From positions 1 through 53,906 of the forward strand of contig SHZF01000026.1 in NCBI GenBank assembly GCA_009692425.1: a DNA stretch of 53,906 bases, read 5' to 3'. Position 1 is the first letter of the stretch. Each line of letters begins with the position of its first letter. A program made the position numbers and the translations under genes. Shown piece after piece: positions 41,962-50,797 of the stretch. Source of the stretch: Myxococcales bacterium (lineage in GTDB: Bacteria; Myxococcota_A; UBA9042). The notes under the pieces were generated by a model. That model worked only from the letters and a program-made list of their open reading frames with translations. It searched no databases and was not told where the DNA came from.

Positions 41962-44558
41962 GGGGACCTCGGACGCCGTGGCGGAATCACGGTCAGCATC
42001 ACGCCCGCGAGGATGTTGCCCAGCAGGCACACCGACACCAAGCCAAGCGTCGCCATCTTCGCGATCGACTGCATGCCGACGTTGTCCTGAAACAGCAGGA
42101 CGCCAAAACCCACGGCCGTCGTCACCAAGGCGATCCAAGCCGCGCCGCCGACCTGCTGCAAGATACCTTTGATGTCTGCGCCTTTGCCCTCGTGGACCCA
42201 GCGATGCAGGATGTGGGTCGTGCCGTCGATGCCGATACCCAGCACGCCAGGCAAGGTCGTGATCGAGAACAGGTTCAGTTCCAGGCCCAGCCCACGCGCG
42301 ATGCCGAGGAAGATGAGGAATGCCAGCCCCAATGGCACGAAGCTGTACAGCGCCAACGCCACGTTGCGAAAGTGCCAGATGAGCACGAGCAGCACGGCCA
42401 GCGCCGCCAGCAACACCGCCAGCGGCCCCTCCCGGTACACGATGGCATCGGCCTCGACGAGGATGAAATACGCCGCCGTCGACTTGTACACCCGCTCACC
42501 GACCTTGAACTGGCCGATCTGGTCGATGATGCCCTGGATCGACTTTGGTTCCAGTGGGTTGCCATTGGAGAACATCAGCACGTAGCGGCCGATGGTGCCG
42601 TCTACGTCGAGAAAACGGTTGCGCACGAAGGCCGGCAGGTCATAGGCCGTGAAGGCGTCGGCTTGCAGGAACGTCAGCGCCCGGTCCGCCTCAGCCCGGT
42701 CGGTGCCGTGCAGCGCATCGATCTTCGCGGCGAGCTTGGCACGCAACCGCTGCACGATGGCCGCCTTCTCCTTCTGGTGCGGCGGCACGAAGGTGTGGAT
42801 CGAGACGAAGTGTTTGAGCCGGTCGAGGTGTGGCTTGCGGCGCTCCAGGTCGCGGTGGATGGCCTCGGCGTCGGCGAGGTTGTCGGCCACCACCACGATC
42901 GGCGATCCGTAGCGCCCCGCGGCGTTGTCGCTGTACTCGATCTGGAGCGCGCGCTCCTTGGTGACCTGCGCCCTGCCCGGCGCCGGCGCCCGCGTCGACT
43001 GCCCCATGCGGCGAAAGTCCGTGCCGAACGGGTAGTCCTTGGCCGCCACGAGCCCCGCCGTCGCCGCCGCCACGAGACCGACCAGCGCCACCTTGGCGAT
43101 GCGCGGGTTGGCGAACCAGCCCATCCAGCGCGCGCCCTGGGCCTGGCGGATCGAGACGTCGCGGTCCGGCGCGAAGCGGTGCAGCGCCATGACGAGGGGC
43201 GTGAAAAGCAGCATCGTCGAGAGCAGCGCCATCTCGACGCCTACGCCCGCCAGCAGGCCGAATTGGGAGAATCCCCGAAAATCGAGCACGACCAGCGCGA
43301 AAAACGCCACCGACGTCGTCAGCGCGGCCTGGTGCAGCGCGCCGATCATGCGCGTGGTCGTCTCGATCGCGGCCTCGCGCGGAGCCCGACCGGCGGCGCG
43401 CTCCTCGAGGTAGCGGCTCAGCGTGTACACGTTGAAGTCGTTGCCCATGCCGAACAGCATCGAGAAGATGAACGCGGTGATGACGTTGAGGTAGCCGAAC
43501 GCCAACTGGGCAAATGCGAGCGTGAGCAGGGAGTTGACCACCAGCGGCACACTCATCAGCACGACGGAGCGGAAGCGGCGGAAGTGCAGGATCTGGATCA
43601 GCGCGATGACCAGCAGTGCGATCGCCGAGGTGACGAACAGCCCCGATCGGATCGAATCGACCTGTTCCGACATCTCGCTGTAGTCTCCAGCCATCGCGAT
43701 GGTCATCGCCGGGTGGTAGTTCTTCTGCGGGCTGAGTTCGTCGAGCGTCGCGTGCAGGCGCCGCACGAATGCCGCAGACAGGTCGACGTCCAGAGCGGGC
43801 ACGGTCGGGAACAGGGTGATGCCGAGCGCGGTGCCCGACGGATTCTCCTTCCACTCGCGGATGTCGTCGGCTTGCAGGCGCTTTTTCCACTCGGTCTCGG
43901 TCGGCACGTTCCATTGCGGCGCCGGCGTCTCGGCAGCGCCGGGCACGGGATCGGCGGCGCCGGGCGCGCCAGACGGGGGCGGCGGGTCGTCGATTCCCTC
44001 GGTCAGGGCGTCGTCGACGAGTTCGCGCTCCGTGGCGCGGCGCAGTGCGGTGTCGGCGTGCCTCTCGATGTCCGCCAACTCCTCGACGCTGAGGAACATT
44101 GCTGCATTCTTGCGAAAAAACGACAGGTCGCTTCGGCACTCGACCGCCGCCATCTCGGGCCATGGCTCGACGCGCGCGCAGAAGTCCGTGGCCAGCCGCC
44201 GGTTTGCGGCGCGGTCGGGGCTGCCGAACATCACGGTCAGTTGCGCGGTGGACTTCAGGGTGGCCCGCGCCTGCTTGGCGACCACGACCGCGGGCGTCGA
44301 GTCGGGAAACAGATCTTCCATGTTCGTGCGAATGTGGATGCCCGACCCCAGCCAGCCGGCCACCACCAGCACGGGAACGAAAAGCCCCAGCGTGACGAGT
44401 GGCCGGTCCGCAGCCCAGGTGGCATAGCGGTGGGCCCAGCGCTCGACGAGCGTGACCGGCGCGACAGGCGCAGGCGGCTGCGGTCCGTTGGGCGCCTGCG
44501 GTCCGTTGGGCGCCTGCTGTGTTGGCAGTGGGGACGAAATCGACATCGGCAGGGGCAA
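41958..44558 (-). CDS. MMPL/RND-superfamily membrane exporter
   Basis: 866 residues with two halves of one plus five membrane helices. A first helix (LVTLGLFVPVLVVAGWLG) is followed by the periplasmic loop and then a helix bundle (FVTSAIALLVIALIQIL, VVLMSVPLVVNSLLTLAFAQLAFGYLNV). FSMLFGMGNDFNVYTLSRYLEE and GVLGIGIDGTTHILHRW are the paired TM4-type signatures of the HpnN/MMPL group. These proteins move lipids or hydrophobic molecules to the outer envelope. The N-terminus has a six-residue tandem duplication (APNGPQ). Its stop overlaps the oxidoreductase start. Confidence 0.92.
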   Translation of the reverse strand: MPLPMSISSPLPTQQAPNGPQAPNGPQPPAPVAPVTLVERWAHRYATWAADRPLVTLGLFVPVLVVAGWLGSGIHIRTNMEDLFPDSTPAVVVAKQARATLKSTAQLTVMFGSPDRAANRRLATDFCARVEPWPEMAAVECRSDLSFFRKNAAMFLSVEELADIERHADTALRRATERELVDDALTEGIDDPPPPSGAPGAADPVPGAAETPAPQWNVPTETEWKKRLQADDIREWKENPSGTALGITLFPTVPALDVDLSAAFVRRLHATLDELSPQKNYHPAMTIAMAGDYSEMSEQVDSIRSGLFVTSAIALLVIALIQILHFRRFRSVVLMSVPLVVNSLLTLAFAQLAFGYLNVITAFIFSMLFGMGNDFNVYTLSRYLEERAAGRAPREAAIETTTRMIGALHQAALTTSVAFFALVVLDFRGFSQFGLLAGVGVEMALLSTMLLFTPLVMALHRFAPDRDVSIRQAQGARWMGWFANPRIAKVALVGLVAAATAGLVAAKDYPFGTDFRRMGQSTRAPAPGRAQVTKERALQIEYSDNAAGRYGSPIVVVADNLADAEAIHRDLERRKPHLDRLKHFVSIHTFVPPHQKEKAAIVQRLRAKLAAKIDALHGTDRAEADRALTFLQADAFTAYDLPAFVRNRFLDVDGTIGRYVLMFSNGNPLEPKSIQGIIDQIGQFKVGERVYKSTAAYFILVEADAIVYREGPLAVLLAALAVLLVLIWHFRNVALALYSFVPLGLAFLIFLGIARGLGLELNLFSITTLPGVLGIGIDGTTHILHRWVHEGKGADIKGILQQVGGAAWIALVTTAVGFGVLLFQDNVGMQSIAKMATLGLVSVCLLGNILAGVMLTVIPPRRPRSP
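44475..44519 (-). repeat. 18-bp tandem repeat coding for APNGPQ
   Basis: Two full 18-bp units and a partial third occur at the 5' end of the exporter gene and encode QQAPNGPQAPNGPQ in the predicted cytoplasmic tail. The copies are identical and keep frame. Confidence 0.85.
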
Positions 44559-44567
44559 CCAACGCGG

Positions 44568-44801
44568 TCAGGGTGGGATGGATTCAACCGGCCGGCACGG
44601 ACGTGCGGTCGGGCGCGAGTACTTCGACGCGGCGGGCGAGGCATCGAGCAGGTCGACGTGCTCGAAACGGTCCTTCAGGTGCGCCGCCAGGTGGCCTTCG
44701 CCTGCGCCGACATCGAGCACGCGCGTACGCGGCGCAGCCCGGGGCGGTGCGGGCGCGTCGGCTGCGGCACTAGCGGGGTCCGATGGCGAGGAGTGCGACA
44801 C
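44568..44801 (-). pseudogene. Truncated SAM-dependent methyltransferase
   Basis: A 77-codon frame from GTG 44801. Only the first beta-alpha unit of a Rossmann methyltransferase is present: RVLDVGAGEGHLAAHLKD, then RFEHVDLLDAS, which holds motif I and the acidic end of beta2. After that the sequence becomes low-complexity and stops. The remaining ~150 residues of the fold are absent. It lies nine bases before the exporter start and may still be transcribed with it. Confidence 0.6.
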
Positions 44802-44968
44802 GGGCTCTGGGGTGCGCGGGCCGGTGGAAGCCGGTCCACGGCAGCCGGGGCAGCGTGCGCTCGCGGCTTCGATGGGTCAACCGGGTTTCGTGCAGCAGCA
44901 GGACTCGCTGCTAGCCAGGCCCGCTTGCCATGCGTGCAACCGGTCCCGTTCCGTGGTTCGATAGCACC

Positions 44969-46072
44969 ATGCCGCGCCGCCAGCCTCTGCAGAAGTCCCT
45001 CGTCCGCGCCGTCCAGGGCTTCGTCAACGGCGTCGAGTGGTGGCTGCGCGACCCGGTCGACGTGGTAGACCGCACTCCCTTCGACATCGTGTTGCGCGAC
45101 GCCAAGCTGAGTGTGCGCCGCTACCGGCCCCTGTCCGAAGACGAGGTGTGGCAGCTTGGCACGACGACGTTCGAGGTGCGCGCGCCGCGCCGCGGGCTGC
45201 CGGTGCTGCTCGTACCGCCGCTGATGGTGCCGCCGTTCATCTTCGACCTGACCCACCAGCGCTCCCTGGTACGCACGTTGCTCAAGCGCGGCTTCGACGT
45301 GTTCCTTGTCGACTTCGGCCAGCCCGACAGCGCCGACGAAGGGGTGACGCTCGACCGCTACATCCTCGACTGGATGCCGCAGGCCGTCGACGCGGTGCTC
45401 CAGGCCTCGGGCCAGCCCCAACTCGCACTGTTCGGCTACTGCATGGGCGGCCTGTTCGCGCTGATGCACACGTCGGTGCACGACGACCGCCGCGTCAAGG
45501 CGCTCGTCACGATCGGTGCGCCCGTGGATGCCCACAAGATGGGCCTGCTGACGTGGATCGTGCGGATGGGTCACAAGGAGATCGACTTCCTCTCGAAAAA
45601 GCTCGGCAACGTGCCCGGGCCGGTGTCGGCGACGGCCTTCAAGCTGACGAACCCGTGGCGGAGCGTGACCCGCTATTCGGACCTGTTCCTGAACCTGTGG
45701 AACGACGAGTACGTGGCCGGCTTCGACGCAGTCAGTGCGTGGACGGACCACTTCGTCGACTACCCCGGCGACGCGTTCCGGCAGTTGATGAACGATTTCA
45801 TGAAGGACAACAAGCTCAAAGACGGCCGCATGGTGTTTGGTGACAAGGTGGCGGACCTGCGCCGCATCACGTGCCCGGTGCTGGCGTTCGCGGGGCGCAC
45901 GGACAAGATCGTGCCGGTGGCGGCGGCGCGCGAGGTGTTGGACGTGGTGGGCAGCGAGGATCGGACGTTTGTCGTGGCGCCGGGCGGGCACATGGGCGTC
46001 TTTGCCGGGCGGGAGGCGCCGGCGCAGGTGTGGGAGGTGGCGGCGGCGTGGCTGGAGGCGAAGGGGGCATAG
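44969..46072 (+). CDS. PhaC-like polyhydroxyalkanoate synthase / acyltransferase
   Basis: 366 residues from ATG 44969 (an upstream ATG at 44930 adds 13). The lipase-like box GYCMGG has Cys158 as nucleophile, which is diagnostic of PHA synthases rather than ordinary hydrolases. FAGRTDKIVPVAAAREV carries the Asp and APGGHMGVFAGREA the His. The length and the LVPPLMVPPFIFDL start fit class III PhaC. No phaE, phaA or phaB is next to it, and class III PhaC normally needs PhaE, so a different acyl transfer is possible. Confidence 0.82.
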   Translation: MPRRQPLQKSLVRAVQGFVNGVEWWLRDPVDVVDRTPFDIVLRDAKLSVRRYRPLSEDEVWQLGTTTFEVRAPRRGLPVLLVPPLMVPPFIFDLTHQRSLVRTLLKRGFDVFLVDFGQPDSADEGVTLDRYILDWMPQAVDAVLQASGQPQLALFGYCMGGLFALMHTSVHDDRRVKALVTIGAPVDAHKMGLLTWIVRMGHKEIDFLSKKLGNVPGPVSATAFKLTNPWRSVTRYSDLFLNLWNDEYVAGFDAVSAWTDHFVDYPGDAFRQLMNDFMKDNKLKDGRMVFGDKVADLRRITCPVLAFAGRTDKIVPVAAAREVLDVVGSEDRTFVVAPGGHMGVFAGREAPAQVWEVAAAWLEAKGA

Positions 46073-46095
46073 ATGATTGAAAACAAATGGACAAG

Positions 46096-46454
46096 TGGAG
46101 GCGCCGGGAGTCGAACCCGGGTCCGAAAACGCTCAGCGTGACCGTCTACGTGCGTATCCGCCCAGTTTCAGACGCTTCCCAGCCGCCTGGACGGCGGGCT
46201 GCACAGGAGCGCGCCCGGAATTGTCTCGCCCGCGACCGTCCGGACGGCAGTCGCGAGCCAGCCCACCTGAATGACGGGATTCGGGCGCAGCAGGCGCCGC
46301 CCGGTCCCGTCGCTGGTTACTTTTTGGAGTTACGCAGCGAGAGCAAGTTCAACGTTGTCGTTGGCACTTGAGGATTGCCCATTTTTGACGCGGCCATGGG
46401 CGCCGCGGCACGCAAGCCGCGCGTTGCTGTCCCCGTCGAAGCCGTTTCGCCCCC
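46096..46454 (-). ncRNA. ssrA: Transfer-messenger RNA (tmRNA)
   Basis: The 5' end GGGGGCG at 46454 pairs with CGCCTCC at 46097-46103 to form the tRNA-like acceptor. The T-arm TTCGACTCCCGG lies before it and CCA is not encoded. GGCTTCGACGGGGA near the 5' end is the conserved tmRNA opening. The tag frame at 46365-46330 reads ANDNVELALAA followed by TAA, matching the family ending ALAA that ClpXP recognises. tmRNA rescues stalled ribosomes and tags the nascent chains. The length is about 359 nucleotides, single-piece form. Confidence 0.96.
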
Positions 46455-46515
46455 GTCGGGTCGCTGGCCGGTTCGCCCTGGCCTGCAACGTCCCTGCGCG
46501 CAGCAGGATGGAGCC

Positions 46516-46543
46516 AGCATAGGGCGCGCGCCCGCGCCGTCAA
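46516..46543 (-). promoter_or_regulatory. Putative sigma70-type promoter of ssrA
   Basis: On the minus strand TTGACG (46543-46538) and TATGCT (46521-46516) are separated by 16 bases, upstream of the tmRNA. Transcription would start around 46509 and leave a ~55-nucleotide leader to be trimmed by RNase P. The -35 overlaps the end of the methyltransferase gene upstream. Confidence 0.45.
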
Positions 46544-47397
46544 TGGTCCTTGGCGTCGAGAGCGCGCAGCAGACCCATGTCCAGCGGTGGCAGCACCGCG
46601 CGCAGGCCGTCGAGTTGGCGGCGCGCCAGCGCATTGCCACGCTGCGTCTTGCGTCCGAGGATCAACTCGTTCTTCGCCGAATGCTCCCAGCCGACCAGTT
46701 CTGTCACCGCCACCTCGTAGCCGTGCGCCTCCAACGTGAGCGCCCGCAGCACGTTCGTCAGGTGGGCGGCAAACTCGCGACGGTGCAGGCCGTGGCGCCA
46801 CAGGCTGCCGACGCCCGCCCGCAGCGCGTCGGCGCCGGACAATTGGCGGGCCACTTCGGCCTGGCAGCACGGCACCACCGCGATCACGGCGGCCTCGGCC
46901 CGGATGCCCAGCACGAGCGCATCGTCCGTCGCCGTGTCGCACGCGTGCAGGGCGACGACCGCATCGACGCGGCGCCCCTCGACCTCCAGCGTGCCCGGCG
47001 CCGGCCACAGATCGGCCACGCGCCGCGGCAGGAACCGCATGCGCTCGCTGCCCAGCCGCGCACTGCGGGCTTCGGATTGGGCCACAAGCTCTGGCCGCGC
47101 TTCTACGCTCCACAGTTCGCCGCGCCCGAGCGGACCCAGCCACAATTCGTACAGCACGAAGCCCAGGTACGCATTGCCGGCGCCCGCGTCGATGGCGAGC
47201 GGCACGTGTCCGTCGCGGCCAAGGGCGTCGAGCGCGGGCTGCAACAAGCCAAAAAAATGATTGATCTGCTTGAGCTTGCGGCGCGCGTCAGCATTGAGGT
47301 CGCCGGTCCGCGTCAGCAGGTGCAGTTCTTGCAGGAGGGCGGCCGACTGGCCCGGCAGCAGTTCGCGGCGCACGTGCCGCGCGGCGACCGCCTTCAT
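46540..47397 (-). CDS. SAM-dependent methyltransferase-like protein
   Basis: 285 residues from ATG 47397 (an in-frame GTG at 47421 adds eight). LAIDAGAGNAYLGFVLYE is a SAM-binding motif I. VVALHACDTATDDALVLG and AVIAVVPCCQAEV match the Methyltransf_32 / RRNAD1-METTL25-like group, in which the HACD and PCC motifs are conserved. The N-terminal ~70 residues are helical (INHFFGLLQPAL). Substrate unknown, possibly rRNA. It starts 40 bp after the transporter stop on the same strand. Confidence 0.78.
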   Translation of the reverse strand: MKAVAARHVRRELLPGQSAALLQELHLLTRTGDLNADARRKLKQINHFFGLLQPALDALGRDGHVPLAIDAGAGNAYLGFVLYELWLGPLGRGELWSVEARPELVAQSEARSARLGSERMRFLPRRVADLWPAPGTLEVEGRRVDAVVALHACDTATDDALVLGIRAEAAVIAVVPCCQAEVARQLSGADALRAGVGSLWRHGLHRREFAAHLTNVLRALTLEAHGYEVAVTELVGWEHSAKNELILGRKTQRGNALARRQLDGLRAVLPPLDMGLLRALDAKDH

Positions 47398-47436
47398 GAG
47401 TTCAGCCCCAGGACCAACCACCGACCCCGAGTTGCC

Positions 47437-50400
47437 TCAGCCATGCTTGTTGTCGGCGGACTGTGTCTGCGCGCGCAACCGCTGCGTCAACACCCGGATC
47501 ACGCCGCGCGCCAGTGCCGGGTGCATGTCGAGCAGGTCCTGGAAGTCGTCACGCGAAATCACCAGCACCCGCGCCGTGCGCCGGGCGCGGACGCTGGCAG
47601 AGCGCGGCGAAGAGTCGAGCAGCGCCATCTCGCCAAAGCACTCGTTCATGCCGAGCGTCGCAACGCGCACCCCGCCCTTGAGGACGTCGACCTCCCCTTC
47701 TTCGATCACGTACAGGTGGTCGCCCGGGTCACCTTCCTGGAAGATGAGGTCGCCGGGCTCGAACGTGCGGTCCTGCACGATGTCCGACACGGGCAGCAGT
47801 TGCTCGCCGGAGAGGTCCGACAGCAGCGGCACGTTCTTCAGCGTGAACACCCGCTGCATGGGATCGCGCGCCATGCTGCCTCCCCCGTCTGGGCCGTCGC
47901 CGCTCGCCCCGGCCCGCGCAACGACCGGGAACACGCCGGTGCTGGGCGGCTGCACCCACGACCAGACGCGCGCCAGCCACGGCTCGTCCTGCCGCAGGAT
48001 ACGGGTGAGTTCGGCTCCCGTCGAGTCGCCCCCGGCGCCGTCGATGACGGAGATGTTGGTGCCGGTACCGCCCCCTTCGGAGCGCTCGACCAGGGCGACG
48101 AACGCCTTGACGTCGGGCTCGACCAGGTGCTGGTCCAACAGTTCGACGGCCGTCGAGCGGACACGGGCCGCGGGACTGCGGTAGTGCAAGAAGGCGCGGT
48201 GCATCGCCGCACGCGGGTAGATGAGGCCCAGCAGCCGAAACGTGCGCCGCTCGGACTGGCTGCGCAACGCGTTGAGTTCGCCAAGGAAAAACACATGGCG
48301 GCGGCTCATCCCGCTCGCCAGCGCTTCAATCAACTGGTAGCGCTTCAAGCGCTCCAATTCGATCAACACGCGCTCGCGCACCCACTGCCGCGACGGCCGC
48401 GGCCGCTCCGGTTCGCGCGCCATGCGCCACAGCGACTGGATGGCATTGTTGCCTACCACCGAGGTCTTGGCCTCGGCCCGCGCGATGAGGAAGTCGACCG
48501 CCTCGCGCGTGCCCACTTTTTCGACGACCCGCAACAACCGAAGCTGGATCGCGACGTTGTACGACGTCGACGCCAGTTGGCGCTGGATGGCGCCGACGAG
48601 CCGGGTGCCGTAGCGCTGCAACGCATTCGACGCGGCTGGCACGAGGTCGGCGCGGCCCATCGCCCGGATCAGCGGGTCGACGAACTCCGGGCTGCCGATC
48701 TGGCCCATCGACTGCACGGCGTTCAGCCGCACCTCCGGCGACGGGTCTTCGACCAGCCGGCTGAGGTCGAACCCCCCTTCGAGCGCAAAACCGCCAGAGA
48801 TAAAGGCTGCGCGCGCCCGCCGTTCCGCCACCGCGCTCTTGAGGTCGTTGAGCAGGTCCGCGTCGAGCTGGGCAGTCTGATCGTCTGCGCCGACCAGCTT
48901 GAGCCACATCACGGCCAGCCGCGCAACGCCGACATCGGCGTGGTGGACGAACTGGGTGACGAGTGGCATCAGGCCCATGTCGGGAAAGGCGGTCAGCAGC
49001 CGCAGCACTTCCCGCAGCACGGCCGGGTGGCGGTCCTTGGTCAGCAGTTCGAGCAACAGGGCACGGTCGGGCTTGAGGCTGAGGTCATTCATCACCTCGA
49101 GCGCGTGGCGGGCCACTTCGGGGTCCTCATGGCGCGCGACCGGGGCGAGGTCCTCGATCACGACGGGCAGCATCGACTCTTCGACGATTTCGAGGGCCTG
49201 CGAAATCTCCTTCGGGTTGCCCGACGCGAGCTTCTGTCGCACCTCGCCGATTGCGGTCCGGATCAGCAGTTCGCGCGTCTGCGGGTCGGCGTCGGAATCC
49301 ACCCGGCGCGCGCGCAGGCCCTCGAACAAAGCCCTCCGGTAGTGAGGATTGACCGACAGCCCGAGCGCAACTGCGCCGATGCACGCCAAGATGGCCGCCG
49401 GAGCCAACCAACCCAGCGTGGCCTGGGTCGGTGCAATCGCGAGCAGGCACAGCGAGACGAGCGCGGTCGCGACCCGGTATACGACGCCATCGATCAGGGT
49501 CTTGGCCCGCTCGCCCTTTTTCGCATCAAGGGGCGCCACCAGCATCTGCATGGCGTTGCGGGTCAGCGCGAACTGGCCGAGGCGCTCGAAAAACGACGCC
49601 GCGACGATGGCATAGAAGGCGCCGTGCCCCCCCGCCGTCGCGAGCACGAAATACACGCCGCTGCCGATGGCGACGAAGACGGCGCTGGCGGAGATCGACA
49701 TGCCAATGCCGACGAGGCGCACGATGCGGCCGGTCGCAAACAGGGCGATGCAGAATGCGACGATGTTTGCGATGCCGTAGTACGTGCCGAGGAAGCTGGC
49801 GATCTCGTCGCGTTTGAACTTGAGTTTGAGCTCGGTCGAGAACTGGAAGTCCAGGATCAGCGACGCCACCTGGAGCAGGAACACCAGTCCCGCGAGCCGG
49901 ATGAGCAAAGGGGTCTCCCAGATGTTGCGAAACCCTCGAACGATTTCATTGCCTTCCGAGTTCTTGGCCGTCTTGGCAGCCGCACTCGTTACGGCCTGCG
50001 CCTGCATCGTGTCTTCGGGGCCATCGGCGAGAATGTGTTTGAGGTCGTGCATGATCGACTTCATGCGCGCCAGCGGGTAGGCCAGCAGCGCGAGCACGAC
50101 CAGCATGAGGCTGTGCGAATCGGTGACCTTGAGCAGCAAGCTGACGAGCCAACCGCCGACCGCGGCACCCAGGGTCGAGACCGCAGCCAGCACGGGAAAA
50201 AGGCGCTTGCCTTGGCGGGCGGGCACCAGCGCCGACATCATGTTCCAGGTTTGCATCAGCACGATCTGGCTGAGCCCTGTGCACCAGATGAGCTGGATGA
50301 GCGAAAATACCATTGGATTCAATGGATACAGCAGGTGCAGGCCGAGAAACGACACCTCGCACACGACGATCAGGCCGAGGGCGCGCCACGTCAGCGACGC

Positions 50401-50694
50401 GCGCTCGACGAGCGCCACATAGCCGACGCTCGCGACCGCCGTGAACAGCGACGACCCGAGAAACATCGCCGGCAACGTCTTGATGTCGTGCTCGCTCAGG
50501 AACACGGACTTCGTGAATGTCGCCACCATCACCGACGATGCCGTCACGATGGCGAAGAGCGGCGCGACCAGCACCAGCACAGCGCGGTCCAAGCGCTTCA
50601 GGCCGAAGACATGCAACAACCACTGCTCGAAGGTGCGCGCGGCGCGCCCATCGCTGCGGGCGGGTTCCGGAGAGGTGGCTGCATTTGCGCTCAT
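47437..50694 (-). CDS. NTT/MFS transporter - HEAT repeats - cyclic-nucleotide-binding fusion
   Basis: 1085 residues from ATG 50694 (an in-frame GTG at 50706 adds four). Residues ~25-420 hold about 10-12 membrane helices resembling the ATP/ADP-translocase (TLC/NTT) branch (FTKSVFLSEHDIKTLPAMFLGSSLFTAV). About 440-880 is a HEAT-type solenoid (VEDPSPEVRLNAVQSMGQIGSPEFVDPLIRAM). The C-terminal ~135 residues are a cNMP-binding domain with a full phosphate-binding cassette (FGEMALLDSSPRSASVRA). A transport or membrane-sensing function gated by cAMP/cGMP-type ligand is inferred. Substrate unknown; it may be signalling rather than transport. Confidence 0.87.
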   Translation of the reverse strand: MSANAATSPEPARSDGRAARTFEQWLLHVFGLKRLDRAVLVLVAPLFAIVTASSVMVATFTKSVFLSEHDIKTLPAMFLGSSLFTAVASVGYVALVERASLTWRALGLIVVCEVSFLGLHLLYPLNPMVFSLIQLIWCTGLSQIVLMQTWNMMSALVPARQGKRLFPVLAAVSTLGAAVGGWLVSLLLKVTDSHSLMLVVLALLAYPLARMKSIMHDLKHILADGPEDTMQAQAVTSAAAKTAKNSEGNEIVRGFRNIWETPLLIRLAGLVFLLQVASLILDFQFSTELKLKFKRDEIASFLGTYYGIANIVAFCIALFATGRIVRLVGIGMSISASAVFVAIGSGVYFVLATAGGHGAFYAIVAASFFERLGQFALTRNAMQMLVAPLDAKKGERAKTLIDGVVYRVATALVSLCLLAIAPTQATLGWLAPAAILACIGAVALGLSVNPHYRRALFEGLRARRVDSDADPQTRELLIRTAIGEVRQKLASGNPKEISQALEIVEESMLPVVIEDLAPVARHEDPEVARHALEVMNDLSLKPDRALLLELLTKDRHPAVLREVLRLLTAFPDMGLMPLVTQFVHHADVGVARLAVMWLKLVGADDQTAQLDADLLNDLKSAVAERRARAAFISGGFALEGGFDLSRLVEDPSPEVRLNAVQSMGQIGSPEFVDPLIRAMGRADLVPAASNALQRYGTRLVGAIQRQLASTSYNVAIQLRLLRVVEKVGTREAVDFLIARAEAKTSVVGNNAIQSLWRMAREPERPRPSRQWVRERVLIELERLKRYQLIEALASGMSRRHVFFLGELNALRSQSERRTFRLLGLIYPRAAMHRAFLHYRSPAARVRSTAVELLDQHLVEPDVKAFVALVERSEGGGTGTNISVIDGAGGDSTGAELTRILRQDEPWLARVWSWVQPPSTGVFPVVARAGASGDGPDGGGSMARDPMQRVFTLKNVPLLSDLSGEQLLPVSDIVQDRTFEPGDLIFQEGDPGDHLYVIEEGEVDVLKGGVRVATLGMNECFGEMALLDSSPRSASVRARRTARVLVISRDDFQDLLDMHPALARGVIRVLTQRLRAQTQSADNKHG

Positions 50695-50797
50695 GCCGGA
50701 CGGCACCTCGACGAAGGCGTGGGTGCCCGACGCAGGGCCCCGTAGCGACCAACGGCATTCTTACGGGAGTCGAGCAGATTTTGGTAGGGGGGGCCGC

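Noticed and set aside
41811-45068. A 1,085-codon plus-strand frame opposite the exporter and oxidoreductase
   Set aside because: Antisense shadow; the minus strand holds membrane helices and cofactor motifs.
46096-46170. A stand-alone tRNA gene
   Set aside because: The tRNA-like 3' part belongs to tmRNA: the 5' half, tag frame and distant acceptor strand are all present.
46375-50745. A 1,456-codon open frame on the plus strand opposite the transporter gene
   Set aside because: It is antisense to well-supported genes with clear domains; its composition is driven by high GC and it shows no family motif.
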